This document shows positions 1-8,851 of a stretch of DNA of 64,000 bases, in pieces. The position numbers and the translations under genes are program-made. The stretch is from contig NZ_KQ033919.1 of assembly GCF_000969825.1 (NCBI RefSeq), positions 4,166,749-4,230,748 on the forward strand. The letters run 5' to 3'. The DNA comes from Parabacteroides gordonii MS-1 = DSM 23371 (GTDB taxonomy: Bacteria; Bacteroidota; Bacteroidia; Bacteroidales; Tannerellaceae). Below the pieces are notes generated by a model that saw only the letters and a list, made by a program, of their open reading frames with translations, did not search any database and had not been told where the DNA came from. Every line of letters begins with the position of its first letter. Position 1 is the stretch's first letter.

Positions 1-231
1 GCGAACGAGTCCATTCACTTTGAACGAAAATCAATCAAAGAACTATCCAAATATTTATCAAAATGGTATGGTGTGAAGATCATTCTGGATCCTCTTATTC
101 CTGAAAGCCAGGCTTATACTTTTTCTATCAGGCATGAACCCCTGGAAGAGATTCTCCGGCTGATGGCACGGACTAATCCTATCCAATACAGTTTTGATGA
201 AAAGAATATAGTGAAAATTATGCATAAGTAA
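1..231 (+). CDS. FecR-family anti-sigma factor, C-terminal end (partial)
   Basis: The frame is open from the first base and ends in TAA at 229-231, giving the last 76 residues of a protein whose start lies outside the window. The residues fit the C-terminal FecR domain (DUF4974): a segment like SIKELSKYLSKWYGVKI, then an amphipathic strand-helix pattern ending in HK. FecR proteins span the inner membrane, hold an ECF sigma factor inactive and receive a signal from the STN domain of a cognate SusC-type transporter. The susC gene that follows 111 bp downstream carries an STN domain, which supports this pairing. The sigma gene is presumably further upstream, outside the window. Confidence 0.85.
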   Translation, partial: ANESIHFERKSIKELSKYLSKWYGVKIILDPLIPESQAYTFSIRHEPLEEILRLMARTNPIQYSFDEKNIVKIMHK

Positions 232-342
232 AAACCTTTTAAATCACATTGCCTATGAAGTAACAGAAACGAAATGAGAGAATTGTATTAACCTTTATTT
301 ATTAATTAATTTATTTCTATAATAATCTTAAAATAAGAGTTT

Positions 343-3300
343 ATGAAGAAGCAAATGTTCTATGAGGCCAGTGGAAGAATATGGAGAATACCTCTGTTTA
401 TAGGTCTTTTTTTTCTTGCCTCAAGTTTGTATGGATATTCAAATGAACAAGCAAAGTCTTTCTCAATTCAATTAGAAAATGTTTTGTTAAGTGATGCGAT
501 CAGCCAGATAGAAAAAGCGAGCGGTTACTCCTTTTTCTATGATGAGAATAAAATTGATTTTTCTCATCGGGTCAGTATCGATGCCCAGAACCAGACTGTA
601 GCGAAGGTGCTGGATAGTATTCTGAAATCTACCGGACTAATTTATGAAATCTCGAATAATCAGATCGTATTGTTGCCGGATGAAAGGAAAACCACAAGTA
701 AAAATGATTCCGGAACCATTGTAATGAAGGCGCAGCAACAAAAAGGTGCGATCAGAGGTACTGTTGTCGACAATTTAGGCGAACCGGTTATTGGTGCAAA
801 TATTGTTGAAAAAGGGACAACCAACGGTACTATTACAGATGTAAATGGAAACTTTTCTTTAGAAGTATCCCCTAATGCAGTTCTGGAAGTTTCATTTATC
901 GGATATATCACCCAGCGTACACCCGTTAAAGGAACAACTGTAAATATTACTTTAAGAGAGGATGCGCAGGCTTTGGATGAGGTGGTTATTACCGGTTTCG
1001 GTATGTCACAGAAGAAAGAGTCATTAACAAGTGCTATCGCAATTGTTGGAGCAGATGATATTGCTCGTTCTTCTTCTGTCTCTTCTTCCGGTGCATTGGT
1101 CGGTAAAGTAGCCGGTATTAATGCTCGTCAAACGGATGGTCGTCCGGGTTCTACTACCGGTATAAAAATCCGTAATATGGGTACGCCATTGTATGTAATC
1201 GACGGTGTTCAAACAGATGAAGGACAGTTTAACCAGATTGACTATAATGATATAGAAACTATCTCTGTCTTGAAAGATGCTTCCGCTTCTATTTACGGTG
1301 TGCGGGCTGCTAACGGTGTTATTGTGGTAACTACAAAGAAAGGTAAAAAGAATACTAAAAATACCGTATCGATAAATGCCCGTTATGGATGGCAGAAACA
1401 AAACTTCCCCAGACCTGCCGATGCACAGACTTATTTGAATAATTATGTACAATCGGAAACTCTTCAGGGAGTAGCTAACCGTAAATATACTCAGGAAGAA
1501 TACAATAAATGGATGCAAGGGACAGAGGCCGGTTATCGTCCGTTCGATTGGTATGATTTTATTTGGACAACAGCTCCACAATCTTATGTTGGTGCGAATA
1601 TATCCGGAGGTTCTGATAAAGTATCATATTATGCATCGTTATCTAATACCAATCAACAGTCTATAGTTCGTGATTTCGGTTATTTTAATCGTACGAATGT
1701 TCAGGTAAATCTGGATTCACAGATTAACGAACGTTTTAAAGCTGGTGTATCTATTAATGGCCGTTATGAAAAGAAGAAGAATCCAGGTGTTGCTGGTGGC
1801 GATGATTATTGGACTGCTATGTTTGCAACCTACCGTAACTTGCCAGTGAATCGTCCTTTTGCCAATGATAATCCGGATTACCCTGCGCAAACGAATCAGA
1901 ATGATTTGAACTTTGGTATGTTTACATATGATAAATCCGGATATAATCTGGATATCTGGCGTGTTATGCAGTTGACGGGTAATCTGGAATATAAAATTCT
2001 GGATGGCTTGACGGCGAAAGGTTTGTTTGGATACTATTTTGCAGATAATCAATATGACTGTCATGAGTATACTTATAATTTGTATGATTATGATAATATA
2101 AATGATAAATACAATGTAGTGTATACAAACTCGAATCCTTACCGTCAGGAAATAAGAAAATATGTAGAAGAATACTCGTCAAATATCCAGTTGGCTTATG
2201 ACAAACAATTTGGAAAACATAAGATGTTTGCGATGGTCGGTATGGAGGCTAAGACCCGTTCAACACCAAGTCTGACGGTTAATACATTGCCTAAAACCAA
2301 TGCGTTGGATTTGCTTTATTTCTCTGATATTTCAGGATTAAGTAACTCCGGTAATAATACGGAAGCTCGTTTGGGATATATGTTTCGTGGTACTTATGAT
2401 TTTGCTTCTAAATATTTAGTGGAATTCTCTGCCCGTTATGATGGCTCCTGGAAATTTCCGCCGAATCATCGCTGGGGATTCTTCCCTTCTGCCTCTTTAG
2501 GTTGGAGAATGTCGGAAGAAAACTTCTGGAAAAATACAAGTTTGTTGACAACGGTGTTCTCTGATTTTAAGATTCGTGGTTCTTACGGATTGCTTGGAGA
2601 CGATAATACAGACGGTTACTCTGCTTTTGATTATATGTCCGGATATACATATAACGATGGTGGTTCTACTTTGGATGGAGTCTATATCGTCGGTTCTAAA
2701 CCTCGCGGACTTCCGGTAACTACGTTGAGTTGGATTAAAGCTAAAACTTTAGATATCGGTTTTGATGCATCTTTCTTAAATGGACGTTTAAGCTTGACTG
2801 CCGATTATTTCCGTCGTATACGTACGGGTTTACCCGAGTCTCGTTATGATGTGCTGATCCCGACCGAAACAGGCTTTAGTTTACCTAAAGAAAGTTTGAA
2901 CTCCGATATGACGACCGGTTACGATCTCATATTGAACTGGAATGATCAGGTTGGTGACTTTAGTTACTCATTGGGTTATAATATGACTTATGCCCGTTTC
3001 TATGATTGGCATCAATATAAACCTCGTTTCTCTAACTCATGGGATGAATATCGCAATAGTAAAGATGAACGTTTTGGTAATTTGACATGGTTGTATGAAG
3101 CAGTAGGGCAATTCCAGAGCTGGGATGAGATAGCTTCATATCCTATCGATAATGATGGTAAAGGAAATAAGACGTTACGTCCTGGTGATATCAAATATCG
3201 GGATGTGAATGGTGATGGTGTTATTAACGATATGGATAAACGTCCTATCGGCTATCAACGCGGAAGTACTCCGACATTGAACTTTGCATTTAATTTTTAC

Positions 3301-3768
3301 TTTAATTGGAAAGGTTTTGATTTAGCATTTGACTTAACTGGCGGTGCATTTAACAGCTATTCAAGAACAAGTGAAGTACAGGCTCCATTCCACGGAGGAG
3401 GTAATAATCCTCAGTATATGATGGAAGATACCTGGCATTTATCTGATATATGGGATGCAGATAGTGAGTTGATACCTGGAAAATATCCGACTATTTTATT
3501 AAATAACTCTGGTCACAGTAATTATTGGGAAAGTACATTCTGGACAACAAATGTCCGTTATCTGAAGATGAAAAATCTTGAGTTTGGCTACAACTTCCCG
3601 AAAGTATGGTTAGATAAAATACATATGTCCAATTTGCGTGTGTATTTCTCTGCGCAGAATTTATTTACGTTGACTAATACGGATCTGGATCCGGAGGTGG
3701 ATAAAGATACGGGTATTGCTTATCCTACTAACCGGGTAATGAGTATTGGTTTGAATCTTAAATTTTAA
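343..3768 (+). CDS. SusC/RagA-family TonB-linked outer membrane transporter with STN domain
   Basis: The 1141-residue product should import an oligosaccharide across the outer membrane using TonB energy. Visible order: signal segment (about residues 15-32), STN signalling domain (about 45-112), carboxypeptidase-like regulatory beta domain (about 135-210, with the typical GTVVD...PVIGANIVEKGT pattern), the TonB-box-like stretch DEVVITGFG near 212, plug (about 215-335, containing VIDGVQ and SVLKDASASIYG) and a beta-barrel ending in phenylalanine. The STN domain indicates trans-envelope signalling to the FecR protein upstream. susD follows after 6 bp. Base composition is more AT-rich than the genes from 7 kb onward. 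The substrate cannot be read from the sequence. Confidence 0.95.
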   Translation: MKKQMFYEASGRIWRIPLFIGLFFLASSLYGYSNEQAKSFSIQLENVLLSDAISQIEKASGYSFFYDENKIDFSHRVSIDAQNQTVAKVLDSILKSTGLIYEISNNQIVLLPDERKTTSKNDSGTIVMKAQQQKGAIRGTVVDNLGEPVIGANIVEKGTTNGTITDVNGNFSLEVSPNAVLEVSFIGYITQRTPVKGTTVNITLREDAQALDEVVITGFGMSQKKESLTSAIAIVGADDIARSSSVSSSGALVGKVAGINARQTDGRPGSTTGIKIRNMGTPLYVIDGVQTDEGQFNQIDYNDIETISVLKDASASIYGVRAANGVIVVTTKKGKKNTKNTVSINARYGWQKQNFPRPADAQTYLNNYVQSETLQGVANRKYTQEEYNKWMQGTEAGYRPFDWYDFIWTTAPQSYVGANISGGSDKVSYYASLSNTNQQSIVRDFGYFNRTNVQVNLDSQINERFKAGVSINGRYEKKKNPGVAGGDDYWTAMFATYRNLPVNRPFANDNPDYPAQTNQNDLNFGMFTYDKSGYNLDIWRVMQLTGNLEYKILDGLTAKGLFGYYFADNQYDCHEYTYNLYDYDNINDKYNVVYTNSNPYRQEIRKYVEEYSSNIQLAYDKQFGKHKMFAMVGMEAKTRSTPSLTVNTLPKTNALDLLYFSDISGLSNSGNNTEARLGYMFRGTYDFASKYLVEFSARYDGSWKFPPNHRWGFFPSASLGWRMSEENFWKNTSLLTTVFSDFKIRGSYGLLGDDNTDGYSAFDYMSGYTYNDGGSTLDGVYIVGSKPRGLPVTTLSWIKAKTLDIGFDASFLNGRLSLTADYFRRIRTGLPESRYDVLIPTETGFSLPKESLNSDMTTGYDLILNWNDQVGDFSYSLGYNMTYARFYDWHQYKPRFSNSWDEYRNSKDERFGNLTWLYEAVGQFQSWDEIASYPIDNDGKGNKTLRPGDIKYRDVNGDGVINDMDKRPIGYQRGSTPTLNFAFNFYFNWKGFDLAFDLTGGAFNSYSRTSEVQAPFHGGGNNPQYMMEDTWHLSDIWDADSELIPGKYPTILLNNSGHSNYWESTFWTTNVRYLKMKNLEFGYNFPKVWLDKIHMSNLRVYFSAQNLFTLTNTDLDPEVDKDTGIAYPTNRVMSIGLNLKF

Positions 3769-3774
3769 CGAAGT

Positions 3775-5610
3775 ATGAAGCGAAAATATATTTATTCAGC
3801 AGTTATAGCTTTAATGCTGGCAGGAAGTTCTTGTTCTGACTTTTTAGATCGTGATCCGGATTCTATCGTTTCAGATGAATTGGTCTTTAGTGATGAGTCA
3901 ATGGTAAAATCAGTTCTGGCTAACTACTATGGTCGTTTGGAATGGGGAGAAAGAACATCCTCTTCCGGTGATTATCAGTATTTGGATGAAGCAATCAGAT
4001 GTGATGGAGGAGCCAGTGAACATCGTACTTTCGGTGACGATTGGTGGCGGGTATATGATTATGAGCTGATCCGTAATTTTAATCAGTTCCTTATCAGCCT
4101 GAAGAATGTAGAATTGGATGATGAAACCCGTAACCGCTATGAGGGTGAGGTTCGCTTTTTGCGTGCATACACTTATTTTACCATGTGTAAAGGTTTAGGG
4201 GGAGTTCCTATTGTGGGTGATGAGGTATTTGAATATAGTTCAGGAATGGATGTAACTTCACTGCAATACGCTCGTTCCAGTGAAGTTGAAACCTATGACT
4301 ATATAATCTCTGAATGCTCGGCAATAGCAGAGATGTTACCGACAGAGGCTACGAAGAATTCCGCTCGCGCTACCAAATGGGCGGCATTAGCGTTGAAATC
4401 GCGTGCTGCATTATATGCAGGCTCTATTGCTAAATATAATAGTGGATTATCTTCTCCTATTCAAACAGCAAACGGAGAAGTTGGGATTCCGGCTTCAAAA
4501 GCTAGTGATTATTATAAAACTGCTTTTGAAACAGCTGAAATAATTATAAAGCAGTCTCCTTTCCAGTTACAGCAGACTTCTTCTGATAAAACAGAAAACT
4601 TTTATGCTGCAACATCCTTAAAGGATAATAATGTGGAGGTTATTTGGGCACGTGATTATGTAGGGCCGGACAACTATATCGGATTTACGAGAGAAAATGT
4701 ACCGCCTTCTCATGCAGAAGATGTAGACCGTGGTTATCTGGGAGTGATCTTGAATTTGGTGGAAGATTTCGAGTATATAAACAATTCGGATGGTTCTTTA
4801 AAACTGACGGATGATAAGGGTAATTACATTTATTATGAAAAACCTTTGGATTTATTTGAGAACAAGGATCCACGTTTATTTGCAACAGTAATAGTGCCGG
4901 GAGGTTCTTTCCGTGATACGGAGGTGACGCTGCAAACAGGATTAATGCAGAAGGGAAGTAATGGTGAATGGAATTTCAAAACCGGAAATCCTGGTACTGA
5001 AAAGACCGGAAGTGGTTTGTTGATCACATCTGTAAATGGACCTGTTACAGCCGGAGAACAACAGTATATCAATAAAACCGGTTTCTTCCTGAAGAAGTTT
5101 ATGGATGAAACGATTGGTGCTACGTTGCGTGGAAAAGGTTCTGAAATGTGGTTCCCGCGTTTTCGTATGGGAGAAGTTTATTTGATTGCATCGGAAGCTG
5201 CAATGGAATTGGGAGACCAGGCAAATGCTTTGACATATATAAATGCGATTCGTGAAAGAGCTGGCATTTCATTATTAAGCGGATCTGTAACTTTGGATAA
5301 CATTATACAGGAAAGAAGAGTGGAACTGGCATTTGAGAATCATCGTTGGTGGGATGCTAAGCGTTGGAGAATTGCAGATAAGCTTTGGGATAATAATGAA
5401 AATACCCGCTCTGCTGTTCCTTATGCATTATATCCTTATAAAGTGGATGCACCTGGTGATCCGAATGATGGTAAATGGATTTTCGACGAAGAGCGTGCTT
5501 ATATGGTGAAGTATCCAAGATATTTCCAAATGAGAAATTATTATAATTTCTTTGATAATAGCTGGCTGAATAATAATCCCAAATTAGTAAAGAATCCATA
5601 TCAAAATTAA
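3775..5610 (+). CDS. SusD/RagB-family surface glycan-binding lipoprotein
   Basis: This 611-residue partner of the preceding SusC should cap the transporter and bind substrate at the cell surface. A lipoprotein signal ends at Cys20 (LMLAGSSC), followed by SDFLDRDPDS; the acidic residues after Cys fit Bacteroidetes surface export. The N-terminal LDRDP motif, a central TPR-like helical region (EVRFLRAYTYF, KSRAALYAG) and the C-terminal RagB pattern (IRERAGI, ERRVELAFENHRWWDAKRW) are all present. It sits 6 bp after susC and 6 bp before the DUF3823 gene, so the three are almost certainly co-transcribed. Confidence 0.95.
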   Translation: MKRKYIYSAVIALMLAGSSCSDFLDRDPDSIVSDELVFSDESMVKSVLANYYGRLEWGERTSSSGDYQYLDEAIRCDGGASEHRTFGDDWWRVYDYELIRNFNQFLISLKNVELDDETRNRYEGEVRFLRAYTYFTMCKGLGGVPIVGDEVFEYSSGMDVTSLQYARSSEVETYDYIISECSAIAEMLPTEATKNSARATKWAALALKSRAALYAGSIAKYNSGLSSPIQTANGEVGIPASKASDYYKTAFETAEIIIKQSPFQLQQTSSDKTENFYAATSLKDNNVEVIWARDYVGPDNYIGFTRENVPPSHAEDVDRGYLGVILNLVEDFEYINNSDGSLKLTDDKGNYIYYEKPLDLFENKDPRLFATVIVPGGSFRDTEVTLQTGLMQKGSNGEWNFKTGNPGTEKTGSGLLITSVNGPVTAGEQQYINKTGFFLKKFMDETIGATLRGKGSEMWFPRFRMGEVYLIASEAAMELGDQANALTYINAIRERAGISLLSGSVTLDNIIQERRVELAFENHRWWDAKRWRIADKLWDNNENTRSAVPYALYPYKVDAPGDPNDGKWIFDEERAYMVKYPRYFQMRNYYNFFDNSWLNNNPKLVKNPYQN

Positions 5611-5616
5611 TAGCAT

Positions 5617-6351
5617 ATGAAACAGTTAATTAAATATATCGTATTCGGTTTATTTTCGGTGTCTTTGTTCAGTTGTGGTTTGGATAATTATGAGGCTCCG
5701 GAGTCGAAATTGTATGGACAAGTTTTTTATAAAGATGCTTCTGGTGAAAAACATGAGCTCCACGTAAAAGGAACGGCTAGTTCTATCAAGGCTTCTATTT
5801 ATCAGTATGGATATGCATTATCAAATGCTATAGAAGTTTATTTAGATCAGGATGCCAAGTTTGAGGCGATTCTGTTCGATGGTGAATATCATATTATCCT
5901 GAATAGTGGTAATGGGCCTTGGAAAACTGTTCAGATATCTGAAGCAAAAAAGGATACCGTTGATTTTAATTTGAGCGGAACTCAGACTATAGAGCTTTTT
6001 GTAACTCCTTATTTCTTAGTTAAAAATGCAAATGTATCTCTGTCTGGCTCAACAATAAGTGCAACTTGTGATATTGAAAGAATAATTGAAGATGCAGAAG
6101 TTTCTGTTGCTGAAGTATTTTTAAGTACAACCAATTTTGTAGATGAGGATTCAAACTTTGCCCGATATTCTTTTGAAGATAAGACTCCAGGAGCGGGTAA
6201 GTCTTATTCTGTAACGATTACGGATGGAAATGTATTGTCTTCAATAGAAACAGCGAAAAAGCGTTCCGGGAAAATATACGGCCGTATTGGTGTGAAAGCT
6301 AATGGAGCAAGCCAATATATTTATTCCAACGTTTTTGAATTGAGTTTATAA
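5617..6351 (+). CDS. DUF3823-type SusE/F-position lipoprotein
   Basis: The 244-residue product has a lipoprotein signal ending at Cys20 (LFSC). The mature N-terminus resembles DUF3823 proteins: YEAPESKLYGQVFYKDASG, then a glycan-binding-like beta sandwich with FDGEYHIIL. Proteins of this family occupy the third position of many SusCD loci and are thought to be accessory surface glycan-binding proteins, in the role of SusE/SusF. It is the last gene of the transporter operon and a strong terminator follows 20 bp later. No enzymatic domain is visible. The family call is from memory of the motif. Confidence 0.8.
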   Translation: MKQLIKYIVFGLFSVSLFSCGLDNYEAPESKLYGQVFYKDASGEKHELHVKGTASSIKASIYQYGYALSNAIEVYLDQDAKFEAILFDGEYHIILNSGNGPWKTVQISEAKKDTVDFNLSGTQTIELFVTPYFLVKNANVSLSGSTISATCDIERIIEDAEVSVAEVFLSTTNFVDEDSNFARYSFEDKTPGAGKSYSVTITDGNVLSSIETAKKRSGKIYGRIGVKANGASQYIYSNVFELSL

Positions 6352-6371
6352 ATAAGGAGATCTTTATAAAG

Positions 6372-6403
6372 AAAGAGCTACCCATCACAGGGTAGCTCTT
6401 TTT
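6372..6403. terminator. Bidirectional intrinsic terminator
   Basis: A perfect 12-bp stem (AAAGAGCTACCC at 6372-6383, complement at 6390-6401) with a 6-base loop runs into T residues on the + strand. The A-rich left arm gives a T-rich 3' side for the opposite strand. It lies between the convergent DUF3823 gene and the small secreted-protein gene and probably serves both. Confidence 0.9.
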
Positions 6404-6444
6404 ACTAGAAAACAATGAAGATGTTTAATAATAGTGATACAGAA

Positions 6445-6816
6445 TTATCGTTCTATAGTAAAGCAATAGGTTTGAACATTCGGGCCACTTTCTCCCGGAA
6501 CGCTGATTCTGAATCTGTCTCCTAGAATAGAAACTTGTGTTGTCCCTTTGGGATAATATTTTGCACCACCACCTTGATCCCATTGCCAATCAATACGAAA
6601 ACTAGAGCCTGCTCCTTTTGTGAAAAAAAGGTTTGAACCGCTTTGATCGATGTAAATGACATCGCTTGAAAGACGATTCCCACAAGTTTGTACAAGTGTT
6701 GGTGTTGAAGCAACAGTTTCTGTTTTTACATTTTCTGTTTTGTGCTCTTTTTCAGTAAAAGAACTTAGTCCGAGTGATAATAGACTTAGACATGCAAACA
6801 TTGTAATTTGTTTCAT
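6445..6816 (-). CDS. Small secreted protein of unknown function
   Basis: A 123-residue protein that I do not recognise. It begins with a clear Sec signal (MKQITMFACLSLLSLGLSSF), a charged linker rich in Lys/Glu/Thr, and a compact region with two cysteines (QTCGNRL and TYCFTIER) that could form a disulfide in the periplasm. The core is rich in Gly, Ser and aromatic residues (GSSFRIDWQWDQGGG), suggesting a small beta fold. It is transcribed alone, towards the terminator at 6372-6403. Its upstream region carries the element at 6864-6893 that recurs near 23.2 kb. Confidence 0.6.
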   Translation of the reverse strand: MKQITMFACLSLLSLGLSSFTEKEHKTENVKTETVASTPTLVQTCGNRLSSDVIYIDQSGSNLFFTKGAGSSFRIDWQWDQGGGAKYYPKGTTQVSILGDRFRISVPGESGPNVQTYCFTIER

Positions 6817-6863
6817 AACTTAATAAAATTATGGGTTAAACAATAAAGTTATCATATATTTAG

Positions 6864-6893
6864 ACTCAAAAAAGGAGGGTATCCCCTAAATGG
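6864..6893. promoter_or_regulatory. Conserved upstream element, copy 1
   Basis: ACTCAAAAAAGGAGGGTATC followed by CCCTAAATGG. A near-copy lies at 23183-23211 in the same orientation: ACTCAAAAA-GGA-n-GG-TA-n-CCCC-T-AATG is shared. Each copy sits about 50-90 bp upstream of a leftward gene start (6816 and 23124). The GG(G)TA(T)CCCC core is near-palindromic, so this is either a regulator site or part of a promoter. Role inferred only. Confidence 0.45.
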
Positions 6894-6928
6894 TTATGCT
6901 TAAAAATCAAATATTAAATAGTTATATC

Positions 6929-8755
6929 ATGAAAAAAGTTGTGTTTCTTAGTTTGGCCTTCAGTCTCTTCTTGGGAGGAGCATTTGAAATGAAGGCTCAG
7001 CGTTCGGAAAAGTTTACCTTACCGACCCCTTGGACTGATAAGGCATTGGAGGCGTCTGTTCCTCTGCCGGAGTATCCGCGGCCGCAGATGGTGAGGGCGG
7101 ATTGGCAGAATTTGAACGGCATGTGGGATTATATGGGAGGGAAAGAGTTGCAAGATCCGGTATCGGCAACTACTGTCCCGGCATTTCCAGCGAAACCGGA
7201 GCAGATACGGGTACCTTTTCCGCCTGAAGCGGAGTTGTCCGGTATCGCCCGCAAAGGGGATACTTGTTTGTGGTATCGCCGAAGTTTTACTATTCCTAAA
7301 ACGTGGAAAGGTAAAAATGTCTTGTTACATTTCGGAGCAGTAGACCGTATTGCGACCATTTTTGTAAATGGCAAGAAAGTAGGAGCACATACGGGAGGCT
7401 ACGAGGCTTTTACTTTTGATATCACCGACTACCTGAAGTCCGGGGAGAACTCGCTGGTTGTCGGAGCTTATGATCCCAACGATGGAAAGGCGGCATCCGG
7501 TAAGAACGGCCCGCGTGGCGATTATACCTTTACTTCCGGTATCTGGCAGACTGTCTGGATGGAACCGGTGGAAAAACAATTCATCTCCCGGATCAAACTG
7601 ATCCCGGATCTGACAAATAACCGCTTGGAGGTTACAGTTTTGACAGAAGACGCCGGATTTAAAGTGGCCGCTATCGCCAAAGATGGAACTACCGAAGTTG
7701 CCAAATCGGAAGGGACGGCGAACAACAAGTTTTATTTGCCTATCCGGAACCCTCACCTGTGGAGTCCTGAAGATCCGTTCTTATACGATTTGAAGTTGCA
7801 GTTGAAGAATCCAGGAGGCAAAGTAGTAGATGAAGTGGATTCCTATTTCGGTATGCGCTCCGTTTCTTTGGGAAAGGTGGATGGGATCAACCGTCCCTTG
7901 TTGAACGGCAAGTTTGTATTCCAGATAGGCCTTTTGGATCAGGGCTACTGGCCGGATGGTATTTTTACGGCACCGACGGATGAAGCGTTGCTGTACGATA
8001 TCGAGTTGGCTAAACGGGCCGGTTTCAATGTGATCCGTAAACATATAAAGGTAGAACCCCAGCGTTGGTATTATCATTGCGACCGTTTAGGTCTGCTGGT
8101 CTGGCAGGACATGCCTAACCTGTGGGAACCGGACGGGGCAGACTCCGTTGCTGTACGCCGGCAGTTCCGTGACGAATTGAAAGTGATGATCGACCAGCAT
8201 ATCAGCTCTCCCTCTATTGTGATGTGGGTTCCTTTTAATGAAAACTGGGGCGCTTTCGAGGTAACGGATATAACAGACTGGGTGAAAAAGTATGATCCCA
8301 GCCGCTTGGTCAATGGCCTGTCCGGTTACAACTACGCGCCGGGTTACCGCCCGGCCTATGGCGATCCGGGGAATGGCGATTTTGTCGATATGCACCATTA
8401 TGGCAAAATAGAACCGAAGGCAATGCCCTGTCCGGATGAAAAAAGGGCAGCGTCTCTCGGAGAGTTCGGAGGTAAGGGGCTGTTTGTCAGAAACCATTTA
8501 TGGCCTGTTCGCAATGATGCCTATGAAATGATGTTGAATAAAGAAACCTTAACCGACACCTATATACTCATGCTCAACGAACTGGAACAGATGATCCGGT
8601 ATTTCGGCTTGAGTACGGCTATCTACACACAGACAACGGATGTGGAGCACGAGATAAACGGGCTGGTCACATACGACCGTTGGGTCGAGAAGATGGATCT
8701 GGAGAAGGTTGAACAAATCAACCGGGAAGTGATAGAAAGCACACGGCAAAAATAA
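6929..8755 (+). CDS. Glycoside hydrolase family 2 (beta-galactosidase/glucuronidase-like)
   Basis: A 608-residue secreted enzyme with the GH2 order: signal peptide, jelly-roll sugar-binding domain ([28 protein letters not shown]), immunoglobulin-like domain, then a TIM barrel ([21 protein letters not shown]). The acid/base is probably Glu438 in FNENWG and the nucleophile Glu512 in LGEFGG. I chose ATG 6929 because the signal peptide [17 protein letters not shown] starts there; an in-frame ATG at 6890 would add 13 residues before it and overlaps the conserved element. It stands alone on this strand. The sugar specificity is not visible; such short GH2 proteins may act on beta-galactosides or beta-uronides. 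Confidence 0.88.
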   Translation: MKKVVFLSLAFSLFLGGAFEMKAQRSEKFTLPTPWTDKALEASVPLPEYPRPQMVRADWQNLNGMWDYMGGKELQDPVSATTVPAFPAKPEQIRVPFPPEAELSGIARKGDTCLWYRRSFTIPKTWKGKNVLLHFGAVDRIATIFVNGKKVGAHTGGYEAFTFDITDYLKSGENSLVVGAYDPNDGKAASGKNGPRGDYTFTSGIWQTVWMEPVEKQFISRIKLIPDLTNNRLEVTVLTEDAGFKVAAIAKDGTTEVAKSEGTANNKFYLPIRNPHLWSPEDPFLYDLKLQLKNPGGKVVDEVDSYFGMRSVSLGKVDGINRPLLNGKFVFQIGLLDQGYWPDGIFTAPTDEALLYDIELAKRAGFNVIRKHIKVEPQRWYYHCDRLGLLVWQDMPNLWEPDGADSVAVRRQFRDELKVMIDQHISSPSIVMWVPFNENWGAFEVTDITDWVKKYDPSRLVNGLSGYNYAPGYRPAYGDPGNGDFVDMHHYGKIEPKAMPCPDEKRAASLGEFGGKGLFVRNHLWPVRNDAYEMMLNKETLTDTYILMLNELEQMIRYFGLSTAIYTQTTDVEHEINGLVTYDRWVEKMDLEKVEQINREVIESTRQK

Positions 8756-8775
8756 GCAGTCAGCCTGTGTGAGTG

Positions 8776-8845
8776 AAGGTAGCACTATAGTGCTGATAGG
8801 TATAAGACAATAGTGTTGAAGTACCTGAGTCTATAGTGCTACCTT
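8776..8845. repeat. CACTATAGTG-type inverted repeat array at a convergent junction (array A)
   Basis: A 15-bp perfect inverted repeat, AAGGTAGCACTATAG at 8776-8790 and its complement at 8831-8845, flanks 40 bp. The left arm is itself inside a perfect 14-bp palindrome AGCACTATAGTGCT (8781-8794), and a degenerate copy (CAATAGTGTTG) lies between the arms. A T-rich run follows the right arm. It lies between the stop codons of GH2 and the DUF418 gene. It may act as a terminator but is more elaborate than one; sister arrays are near 36.4 and 41.8 kb. Confidence 0.75.
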
Positions 8846-8851
8846 TCTTTA

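Noticed and set aside
232-342. Antisense RNA before the first susC
   Set aside because: No hairpin with T-run and no exact -7 box on the minus strand were found.
6890-6928. Earlier start of the GH2 enzyme
   Set aside because: It would place 13 residues before a clean signal peptide and overlap the conserved upstream element.
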